Shown here one piece after another: positions 34,725-42,014 of a DNA stretch of 64,000 bases. The DNA comes from Modestobacter muralis (GTDB lineage Bacteria > Actinomycetota > Actinomycetes > Mycobacteriales > Geodermatophilaceae). The notes beneath the pieces are model-generated. The model saw only the letters and a list, made by a program, of their open reading frames with translations. It had not been told where the DNA came from and did not search any database. The stretch is taken from positions 372,001 to 436,000 of the forward strand of contig NZ_JAAGWH010000013.1 of the NCBI RefSeq assembly GCF_010682105.1. Reading direction: 5' to 3'. A program made the position numbers and the translations under genes. Position 1 is the stretch's first letter. Every line of letters starts with the position of its first letter.

Positions 34725-37700
34725 GTGCTCGGGGACTGGCGGGACATGGTCACCGATTCGGCTCTCGCCGACGCGGTCGGCCCCGACGTGCTCGACCGTG
34801 CCCAGCGGTACGTGGCCCGCGCGGTGCTGGACGTCCGGGTCGCCGAGGACGCGCGGCGGGTCACCGGTCTGGTGCAGGGCGGCGCCGACGCCCCGTACCG
34901 GACGACGGTGGTGCGCACCGACGGCGGCCGGGTGGGCTGGGCCGGTGCGTGCACGTGCCCCGTGGGCGACGACTGCAAGCACGCCGTGGCGGTGTTGCTC
35001 TACCTGCGCCCGCAGGTCCAGCGCGCGCCGGGCGGCGCGCTGACCCGGCCCGGGCGCACCTGGGAGCAGGAGCTCGAGGAGCTGGTGACGGCCGCCGCCG
35101 AGCGGGTCCCGCGCACCGCCGTCCCGCTCGGGCTGCAGTTCGAGGCGGTCGAGCAGGAGCCCGGGCGGGGGCGGGCCTCGGTGGGCGCCCCGGGCACGCG
35201 GCAGCGGCTGGTGCGCCTGCGCCCGGTCACCCCCGGCCAGCGCGGCCAGTGGGTGCGCAGCGGGGTGTCCTGGAAGCAGCTGCAGTACGACAGCGTCCAG
35301 GCCGGCTGGGACTCCGGCCACCTGGCGGCCCTCCGGGCGCTCTACGCCACCCACCAGGCCGCGCGCGGGCAGTACTACTCCTACGCACCGGTCGACGTGT
35401 ACCTGCACGAGTTCGGCCCGGGCCTGTGGCGGCTGCTGGCCGAGGCGGTGGCCGACGGCGTCACGCTGGTCACCGCCGACCGCCCACCCCGGCCGGTGGT
35501 GCTCGCCGCCGCGGACGCCGACGTCGCCGTCGACCTGCGCCAGGGCGAGGACCGCACCGAGCTGTCCGCGCTGCTGCGCGTCGACGGCCGGCCGGTCGAC
35601 CCGCAGCAGCTGTCCTTCCTCGGCGTCCCGCCGCACGGGGTCACCGTCGACGGCCCCCGCCGCGACCAGGCGGCCGAGGGCGCCCCGGGGCTGGTGCTGG
35701 CCCGGCTGGACTCCCCGGTGCCGCCGGCGCTGGCCGGGCTGGTGGCCCGCGGCGGGTCGATCGGCATCCCCGCCGCCGACGTCGACCGCTTCCTCCGCGA
35801 CTGGTACCCGGGCCTGGCCCAGACCGTGCCGGTGGTCTCCGTCGACGGCTCGGTCGACCTGCCCGACGTCGTCCCGCCCCGGCTGGCCGTCGACGCCCGT
35901 CACCCCGGCGACGGCACCGTCTGCGTCTCCTGGGAGGTGCGGTACGGCCCCGACCGGTCGCACCCGCCGGGTTCCCCGTCCACCCCCGGCGACGGGCGCG
36001 ACCCGGCCGCCGAGCTGGCCCTGGTCGAGGCGCTGCCCGGTCCGGTGGGCGGCCTGCCCGAGCTCTGGACGACGGAGCGCGAGCTGGCCGCGCGAGTCGA
36101 GCTGGCCGGCGTGGAGGCGCTGGAGTTCACCACCGAGGTGCTGCCCGCGCTGCGCGCCGACCCCGGCGTCGACGTGACGGTGGAGGGCACGCCGCCGGAC
36201 TACCGGCAGAACACCTCCGCCCCGCAGATCAGCTTCACCGCGCGCGACACCCGGGAGTCCGACTGGTTCGACCTGGGGGTCAGCGTCTCCGTCGACGGCC
36301 AGAGCGTGCCGTTCGAGACGCTCTACAAGGCCCTCGCCGCCGGCCGCACCCGGCTGGTGCTGATCAGCGGCACGCACTTCTCCCTGATGCGCCCGGAGTT
36401 CGAGCAGCTGCGGCTGCTGATCGAGGAGGCCCGCGAGCTGCGCGACGTCCCCGGCGACGGCGTCCAGGTCAGCCGCTACGCCGTGGGGCTGTGGGAGCAG
36501 CTGATGGGCCTGGGGGTGGTGGAGGCGCAGAGCGAGCGCTGGACGCAGGACGTGCGCGGGCTCCTCGACGCCGAGGACGCCACCCCGCCGCCGGTCCCGG
36601 CCGGGCTGGCTGCGGAGCTGCGGCCCTACCAGCACGAGGGTTACGGCTGGCTGTCCTTCCTCTGGGACCACCGCCTCGGCGGGGTGCTCGCCGACGACAT
36701 GGGGCTGGGCAAGACCCTGCAGACCCTGGCGCTGCTCGTGCGGGCGCACGAGGCCGGCGAGCTGGACGACGCCCCGGTGCTGGTGGTGGCCCCGACCAGC
36801 GTGATGTCCACCTGGTCGCGGGAGGCGGCCCGGTTCGCCCCCGGGCTGCGGGTGGTGACCATCGCGGAGACCGAGCGCCGCACCGGCCGGACGCTGGCCC
36901 AGGAGGTGGCCGGGGCGCACGTGGTGATCACCTCGTACGCGCTGTTCCGGATCGACGCGGAGTCCTGGACCGGGCTGCCGTGGCGGGCGCTGGTGCTCGA
37001 CGAGGCCCAGTTCGTGAAGAACCACCAGTCGCGCACCTACCAGTGCGCGCGGCAGCTCACCGCGCCGGTGAAGTTCGCGCTCACCGGCACGCCGCTGGAG
37101 AACAGCGTGATGGACCTGTGGGCGCTGACCTCGATCGTCGCGCCCGGGCTGTTCCCCGACCCGTCCCGGTTCACCGAGTTCTACCGGCTGCCGATCGAGC
37201 GGGACGGCGACGCGGAGAAGCTGGCTCTGCTGCGCAGGCGGATCCGGCCGCTGGTGCGCCGGCGCACGAAGGAGATGGTCGCCGCCGACCTGCCGCCCAA
37301 GCAGGAGCAGGTGCTGGAGGTGGTGCTCAACCCCGAGCACGAGAAGCTCTACCAGACCCACCTGCAGCGGGAGCGGAGCAAGGTCCTCGGCCTGGTCGAG
37401 GACATGTCGCGGAACCGGATGACCATCTTCCGGTCGCTGACCCTGCTGCGGCAGCTGAGCCTGGACCCGGTGCTCATCGACCCGGCCTACTCCGACGTGC
37501 GGTCCAGCAAGGCCGACGCCTTCCTCGACCACCTGCGCGAGGTCGTCGCCGAGGGCCACCGGGTGCTGGTGTTCAGCCAGTTCACCCGCTTCCTGCGCAG
37601 CATCCGCGACCGGCTGACCGCCGAGGGCATCGACTGGGTCTACCTCGACGGCACCACCCGCGACCGGGACGCCGCCGTCCAGGACTTCCGCACCGGGACG

Positions 37701-38006
37701 GCGCCGGTGTTCCTGATCAGCCTCAAGGCCGGCGGGTTCGGGCTGACGCTCACCGAGGCCGACTACGTGTTCGTGCTCGACCCGTGGTGGAACCCGGCGG
37801 CCGAGGCCCAGGCCGTCGACCGGGCGCACCGGATCGGCCAGGACAAGACGGTGATCGTCTACCGGCTGGTGGCCGTCGGCACGATCGAGGAGAAGGTCAT
37901 GGAGCTCAAGGCCCGCAAGCAGGCGCTGTTCTCCCGGGTCGTGGACGACGGCGCGCTGGCCTCCGGTGCGCTCACCGCCGACGACGTCCGCGGCCTGTTC
38001 AGCTGA
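34725..38006 (+). CDS. SWIM zinc-finger SNF2 family helicase
   Basis: A 1093-residue Snf2-type ATPase. A SWIM zinc finger sits near the N-terminus (C76-T-C78 ... C84-K-H86). A long, family-specific region follows to about 620. The helicase core has Walker A DDMGLGKT at 657-664, DEAQ at 759-762, LTGTPLENSVMDLWAL (motif III) at about 786, and the C-terminal half with FSQFTRFLRSI (about 952), TAPVFLISLKAGGFGLTLTEADYVFVLDPWWNPAAEAQAVDRAHRIGQ (motifs V-VI). It matches the actinobacterial SNF2-SWIM group; such proteins probably remodel DNA-protein complexes, but the role here is unknown. GTG start; an ATG at 34746 is an alternative. Confidence 0.93.
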   Translation: MLGDWRDMVTDSALADAVGPDVLDRAQRYVARAVLDVRVAEDARRVTGLVQGGADAPYRTTVVRTDGGRVGWAGACTCPVGDDCKHAVAVLLYLRPQVQRAPGGALTRPGRTWEQELEELVTAAAERVPRTAVPLGLQFEAVEQEPGRGRASVGAPGTRQRLVRLRPVTPGQRGQWVRSGVSWKQLQYDSVQAGWDSGHLAALRALYATHQAARGQYYSYAPVDVYLHEFGPGLWRLLAEAVADGVTLVTADRPPRPVVLAAADADVAVDLRQGEDRTELSALLRVDGRPVDPQQLSFLGVPPHGVTVDGPRRDQAAEGAPGLVLARLDSPVPPALAGLVARGGSIGIPAADVDRFLRDWYPGLAQTVPVVSVDGSVDLPDVVPPRLAVDARHPGDGTVCVSWEVRYGPDRSHPPGSPSTPGDGRDPAAELALVEALPGPVGGLPELWTTERELAARVELAGVEALEFTTEVLPALRADPGVDVTVEGTPPDYRQNTSAPQISFTARDTRESDWFDLGVSVSVDGQSVPFETLYKALAAGRTRLVLISGTHFSLMRPEFEQLRLLIEEARELRDVPGDGVQVSRYAVGLWEQLMGLGVVEAQSERWTQDVRGLLDAEDATPPPVPAGLAAELRPYQHEGYGWLSFLWDHRLGGVLADDMGLGKTLQTLALLVRAHEAGELDDAPVLVVAPTSVMSTWSREAARFAPGLRVVTIAETERRTGRTLAQEVAGAHVVITSYALFRIDAESWTGLPWRALVLDEAQFVKNHQSRTYQCARQLTAPVKFALTGTPLENSVMDLWALTSIVAPGLFPDPSRFTEFYRLPIERDGDAEKLALLRRRIRPLVRRRTKEMVAADLPPKQEQVLEVVLNPEHEKLYQTHLQRERSKVLGLVEDMSRNRMTIFRSLTLLRQLSLDPVLIDPAYSDVRSSKADAFLDHLREVVAEGHRVLVFSQFTRFLRSIRDRLTAEGIDWVYLDGTTRDRDAAVQDFRTGTAPVFLISLKAGGFGLTLTEADYVFVLDPWWNPAAEAQAVDRAHRIGQDKTVIVYRLVAVGTIEEKVMELKARKQALFSRVVDDGALASGALTADDVRGLFS

Positions 38007-38012
38007 GCTGCC

Positions 38013-38435
38013 TCACCCCACCCGCGGCTGGCCCCGGTAGGTGCCGAAGCTCCACAGGTTGCCCTCCGGGTCACGGGCGGTGAACTCCCGGGAGCCGTAG
38101 TCGGTGTCGTTCAGCGGCTGGACCACCTCGGCCCCGCCGGCCACGGCTCGGTCGTGGACCCCGTCCGGGTCGTCGGTGACGACGTAGCAGCCGGTGCTGC
38201 CCGGCGCCACCGTCCAGATGCTGCCCTCGCGGACGGAGCCGAGCATCACGCCACCGCCCGCCGGCCAGGCCAGCTCGGCGTGCACGACGTCGCCGCCGCC
38301 GTCGGGCTGGTCGCCCCAGACGACCACCTCCTCGAACCTGAAGGCGTCGACGAGGAAGCGGATCAGGGCACGAGCGTCCCGGGCGCGCAGCGTCGGCCAG
38401 ACGGTGGGCGGGGGAGCGGCTGCAGAGGTCGTCAT
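38013..38435 (-). CDS. VOC-family (glyoxalase/bleomycin-resistance-like) protein
   Basis: A 140-residue single-fold vicinal oxygen chelate protein. Visible marks are the paired beta-alpha-beta modules: TVWPTLRARDARALIRFLVDAFRFEEVVVWG and HAELAWPAGGGVMLGS, then CYVVTDDPDGVHDRAVAGGAEVVQPLNDTDYGSREFTARDPEGNLWSFGTY. The final RDPEGNLWSFG is the usual C-terminal VOC motif. The start at 38435 begins the conserved fold; the frame is open above it. It converges with the SNF2 gene, with only 6 bp between stops. The reaction is unknown. Confidence 0.87.
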   Translation of the reverse strand: MTTSAAAPPPTVWPTLRARDARALIRFLVDAFRFEEVVVWGDQPDGGGDVVHAELAWPAGGGVMLGSVREGSIWTVAPGSTGCYVVTDDPDGVHDRAVAGGAEVVQPLNDTDYGSREFTARDPEGNLWSFGTYRGQPRVG

Positions 38436-38565
38436 GTCCGCAGCCTGGCCTCGGCGCCCGCGCTGCGGGACCCCTTCCTGCGCCGGCTCCGCAACGGTGG
38501 CCCTGCGGCCACGGGCTGGAGGGCAGGCCGTCGTCCGCACGAGGAGCCGGCTGGCCTGACGTCGA

Positions 38566-38583
38566 GCCGTGCCGTGGCACGGC
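38566..38583 (-). terminator. Short perfect hairpin after the DUF4190 protein gene
   Basis: GCCGTGCC-GT-GGCACGGC, 8-bp stem and 2-nt loop. It starts about 47 bp downstream of the convergent minus-strand gene's stop, with GACGTC repeats on either side. Confidence 0.55.
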
Positions 38584-38629
38584 CGGACGTCGGGTGGACC
38601 GGCTCAGCGGTCCCAGGCCCGCCCGGGGG

Positions 38630-39160
38630 TCAGCTGAAGCCGGAGGTGGAGCTGAGCACGACACCGAAGAGGAGGATCACGGCCAGGATGCCGATGCCGA
38701 CCCAGCCGAGCACGATGCCCGCGGTCGCCATGCCCCCGCCGGCCTCGCCACGCTCGCGGATCTGCCGCTTGGCGACGTAGCCGAAGACCAGCGCCAGGAC
38801 GCTGCCGATCCAGTAGATCCAGAGGATCCCGAGCACCATCGAGGCGATGGCCATCCCGTTGGTGCGCTGCGGCGGCGGGTAGCCGTACCCGTACGGCGGC
38901 GGGCCGTAGGGCTGGACGTGGGGCTGCTGGCCGGGGAGCTGCGGCGGCTGTCCGTACGGCGTGGCCTGCCCGTACGGCTGGGCGGTCGCGCCGTGGGACG
39001 GGGATGCCTGCCCGTACGGCGCGGCGGCCTCCCCGTACGGCTGGGCGGTCTGCCCGTAGGGCTGGGGCTGCTGCCCGTACGGCTGCGGTTCCTGACCGTG
39101 GAGCGGCTTGTCGAACGGCTCCGTCGGGTGCCGCCTCGCCGCGTCGTCGTCCTGGCTCAT
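38630..39160 (-). CDS. DUF4190-like membrane protein with a PYGQ-rich tail
   Basis: A 176-residue protein. The first 95 residues are disordered, His/Gln/Pro-rich, with many PYGQ repeats; the rest has two hydrophobic segments (about 100-125, 146-170) split by a charged loop containing GYVAKRQIRERGEAGGGMATAGIVLGW, the mark of the DUF4190 fold. There is no signal peptide. A second PYGQ-tailed protein lies at 29958-30569. Function unknown. The ATG is preceded by GGGGGA at about 8 nt. Confidence 0.82.
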   Translation of the reverse strand: MSQDDDAARRHPTEPFDKPLHGQEPQPYGQQPQPYGQTAQPYGEAAAPYGQASPSHGATAQPYGQATPYGQPPQLPGQQPHVQPYGPPPYGYGYPPPQRTNGMAIASMVLGILWIYWIGSVLALVFGYVAKRQIRERGEAGGGMATAGIVLGWVGIGILAVILLFGVVLSSTSGFS

Positions 39161-39285
39161 CTGCTCGTCCCCCGCGCTCGGGTGCCGCCCCGGCGGGTCG
39201 GACCACTGTGGTCCGGACTGTAGGAGCCCGCGGGACCACCGACCACCCGCCACGCTCCGAAGGGTGAGCGCCGCCCAGCCGGGTC

Positions 39286-39347
39286 GACCCGCGCCGGGCA
39301 GGGGAGAGCCGCGTACGCACGCGGCTCTCCCCTGCCTCGCGCGGGTC
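39286..39347 (-). terminator. 62-nt long hairpin after bluB-cobT
   Basis: An inner perfect 18-bp stem (39297-39314 with 39319-39336, loop ACGC) continues through a 2x2 internal loop into a 9-bp outer stem (39286-39294 with 39339-39347). It begins 18 bp beyond the bluB-cobT stop and should be a very stable terminator. Confidence 0.85.
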
Positions 39348-39365
39348 CACCCGCGGGGGACGGGC

Positions 39366-41084
39366 TCAGCGGTCGACGCGGGCCGCGGTCCGGCGGACGG
39401 CGAGGCCCTGCAGCAGCAGGCTCGCGGCCAGCACGGCCCCGACGCCCTCCCCGGCACGCAGCCGCAGGTCCAGCAGCGGCTCGCAGCCCAACGCCTGCAG
39501 CACCAGGTCGTGCCCGCGCTCCCGGCTGCGCTGCCCGGCGACCAGGCTCGCCTGCACCGCGGGCTCCAGCTGGACGGCGGCCAGTGCGGCCAGCGACGCG
39601 GCGAACCCGTCGACGACGACCACCGCCCGCACCTCCGCCGCCCCCAGGGCCACCCCGGCGAGCACGGCCAGCTCCGGACCGCCGAGCTGGGCAAGCGCGG
39701 TCAGCGGGTCGGGAACCACGCCGGCCCGGGCGACGGCGGCGGTGACCACCGCGGCCTTGCGGGCCAGCATCGCCGAGTCCGCGCCCGAACCGAGGCCCAC
39801 CACGGCCGCTGGTTCCACGTGCAACAACGCACAGGCGAGTGCGGCGGCCACGGTCGTGTTGGCGACGCCGACCTCACCGAGGGCCACCAGTCCGCTGGCA
39901 CCGGCCTCCCTCCCCAGGGCGCGGCCGGCCTCGACCAGGGCCGTGGTGTCCTCGGCGGTCATCGCGGGGGAGCCGACCAGGTCCCCGCGCGGGCCGGCCG
40001 GGCGCGCGCCGACCGCGCCGGGCACCGGTCCGCCGGCCACCCCGGCGTCCACCACGACCGCCGTCAGCCCGGCGCCGCGGGCAGTGGTGACCCCGACCGC
40101 CGTCCCGGCGACGGCGGCCTCGGTGACGTCCCGGGTGACCCGGGGGTCGAAGGCGGAGACACCGTGGACGGTGACCGGGTGGTCGGCGGCGGCCAGCACC
40201 AGCACGCCGCCGGTGACCCCGCCCCGGCCCAGGGCGACGGCCCGGTCGACGGCGGCGTCGAGAACGCCGAGCGAGCCCGGCGGGGTGAGCAGCCGGTCCC
40301 CGCCGTCCCGGGCGGCGACGACGTCGGGCTGGTCGGGGCCGCGCAGTGCCGACGGCGGGGGAGCCGCACCGGCCCAGCGGTCGGTCATGAGGACGTCGGC
40401 CAGCGGCAGGCGCTGCGACCAGCCGGCCCGCTCGAGGCCGGGTGCGGGCGGGCGCTCGTCGGGCCAGCCCAGGCACAACCAGCCCAGCGTCTCCACGCCG
40501 TCGGGCAGGCCGAGCAGCTCCGCCAGGTCGGCGGGGCGGAACAGCGTCACCCAGCCCAGGCCGAGGCCCTCGGCGCGGGCGGCCAGCCACAGGTTCTGGA
40601 TGGCGGCGGCGCAGCTCCACAGGTCGGCGTCGGGGTAGGTGGCCCGGCCGAGCACCCCCGCGGCCGGGGCGCGGCGGTCGCAGCAGACGACGACGCCGAG
40701 CGGGGCGTCGCGGACGCCCTCCAGCTTCAGGTCGAGCAGCCGGCGGGCGGCGTCGGGCTCCAGCTGGGCGGCCTGGCGCAGCCGCTCGCGGTCGGTGAGG
40801 ACGGCGGCGCGGTCACGCACATTGGGGTCGGTGACCACGACGAAGCGCCACGGCTGGCTGTGCCCGACGCTGGGGGCGGTGTGCGCGGCGGTGAGCACCC
40901 GCTCCAGGACGTCGGCCGGCACCGGGTCGGGGCGGTAGCGGCGGACGTCGCGGCGGGCGGCGAGCACCCGGTGCAGGGCGTCCCGGTCGGCCGGGTCGAA
41001 CGCCCAGCCGGTCGGGTCCGCCGCCCGCTCCGAGGCCGCCGTCGGGTCACCGATCAGCGGTACCGGCCGCGGGTGCACGCTCAC
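39366..41084 (-). CDS. BluB-CobT fusion: dimethylbenzimidazole synthase and NaMN:DMB phosphoribosyltransferase
   Basis: A 572-residue bifunctional enzyme for the lower ligand of vitamin B12. Residues about 28-225 are the BluB nitroreductase-like part (RRDVRRYRPDPVPADVLERVLTAAHTAPSVGHSQPWRF, with APLGVVV and DLWSCAAAIQNLWLAARAEGLGLGWVT), which makes 5,6-dimethylbenzimidazole from reduced FMN and oxygen. Residues about 260-572 are CobT (LLTPPGSLGVLDAAVDRAV, DHPVTVHGVSAFDPRVT, and LVALGEVGVANTTVAAAL with the catalytic Glu region), which activates the base for cobalamin assembly. The GTG start overlaps the upstream hydrolase by 4 bp. Fusing two sequential steps allows direct transfer. Cobalt-dependent regulation is not visible. 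Confidence 0.92.
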   Translation of the reverse strand: MSVHPRPVPLIGDPTAASERAADPTGWAFDPADRDALHRVLAARRDVRRYRPDPVPADVLERVLTAAHTAPSVGHSQPWRFVVVTDPNVRDRAAVLTDRERLRQAAQLEPDAARRLLDLKLEGVRDAPLGVVVCCDRRAPAAGVLGRATYPDADLWSCAAAIQNLWLAARAEGLGLGWVTLFRPADLAELLGLPDGVETLGWLCLGWPDERPPAPGLERAGWSQRLPLADVLMTDRWAGAAPPPSALRGPDQPDVVAARDGGDRLLTPPGSLGVLDAAVDRAVALGRGGVTGGVLVLAAADHPVTVHGVSAFDPRVTRDVTEAAVAGTAVGVTTARGAGLTAVVVDAGVAGGPVPGAVGARPAGPRGDLVGSPAMTAEDTTALVEAGRALGREAGASGLVALGEVGVANTTVAAALACALLHVEPAAVVGLGSGADSAMLARKAAVVTAAVARAGVVPDPLTALAQLGGPELAVLAGVALGAAEVRAVVVVDGFAASLAALAAVQLEPAVQASLVAGQRSRERGHDLVLQALGCEPLLDLRLRAGEGVGAVLAASLLLQGLAVRRTAARVDR

Positions 41085-41911
41085 GTCTCGACCTGCTGCA
41101 GGAACCGCCGGAGCGTCTCGACGAACACCTCGGGCTGCTCCGAGTGCACCCAGTGCCCGGCGTGCTTCACCCGCACCAGCCGCACGAGCGGGAAGAGCCC
41201 GGCCATCCGCGGGCGGTCGGTGTCGAGCACGTAGTGCGAGTTCGCCCCGGCGATCCACAGCACCGGCCCGTCGAAGTGAGCGCCGGCCGGGGGCTCAGGA
41301 AAACCCCGCAACGTGGCCAGGTCACGGCCCAGGACGTCGAGGTCCAGCCGCCAGCGCCAGCCCCCGCCCTCCCGGACGAGTGACTGCAGCAGGAAGGACC
41401 GGACCATCGTGCTCGGGACGGCGGGCCGCAACGCGGCGTCGGCGTCCTCGCGGGTGGCCAGCGCGCCGAGGTCGATCGCCTTCATCGCGGCGATGAAGGC
41501 GGCGAAGGGGGAGGCCTCCTCGGACGGGTCCTCGGTGCGCCCGCCGGTCTCGGGGTACTCGACCGGGGCGATGTCGACGACCACCAGGGCGCGCAGCAGG
41601 TCCGGGGTGCGCAGCGCGAGCTGCATGGCCACCTTGCCGCCCATCGAGTGCCCGACCAGCGTGACCGGCTCGCCGAGCGCCGCGAGCTCGGCGGCGACCA
41701 GGTCGGCCATGTCCAGGTAGTCGACCCGTTCGGTCCACGGCGAGTGCCCGTGGTGGGGGAGGTCGAGCAGGGTGACGCGGTGGCCGTCCTCGGCCAGCTG
41801 CCGGGCGATCGTCGTCCAGTTGCGGCCCTGGCCGAACAGCCCGTGCACGAACACCACCCGCGGCCCGGTGTCGCCGAGGGTGCGGGCGGCCAGCCGGACG
41901 GGATCGGTCAT
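41081..41911 (-). CDS. Alpha/beta hydrolase (YbfF/ABHD11-like)
   Basis: A 276-residue alpha/beta-hydrolase. The oxyanion region VVFVHGLFGQGRNWTTIA is near residue 20, the nucleophile elbow is GHSMGGK (about 88-94), the likely acid is in GANSHYVLD (about 226), and the His is in VKHAGHWVHSEQP (about 253). The spacing matches YbfF-type esterases. It precedes bluB-cobT with a 4-bp overlap, so the two are cotranscribed, but the link to B12 is not evident. Substrate is unknown. Confidence 0.88.
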   Translation of the reverse strand: MTDPVRLAARTLGDTGPRVVFVHGLFGQGRNWTTIARQLAEDGHRVTLLDLPHHGHSPWTERVDYLDMADLVAAELAALGEPVTLVGHSMGGKVAMQLALRTPDLLRALVVVDIAPVEYPETGGRTEDPSEEASPFAAFIAAMKAIDLGALATREDADAALRPAVPSTMVRSFLLQSLVREGGGWRWRLDLDVLGRDLATLRGFPEPPAGAHFDGPVLWIAGANSHYVLDTDRPRMAGLFPLVRLVRVKHAGHWVHSEQPEVFVETLRRFLQQVET

Positions 41912-42014
41912 GCCCCCATCCCATCAGACGCCGCAGACCCGATGTCGCTGCCGCGGATCGTCGGTGGCCCCGCCTACGGTCGCAGCGACCGGCCGCTCGA
42001 CCCCAGGAGACCCC

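Noticed and set aside
32319-37829. Very long minus-strand open frame (over 1800 codons)
   Set aside because: Only 32319-34601 codes. The rest is antisense to the SWIM-SNF2 gene, has no domain, and is open because high GC makes stops rare.
41912-42014. Cobalamin riboswitch before the hydrolase-bluB-cobT operon
   Set aside because: No B12-box (GCCACTG) was seen in the spacer.
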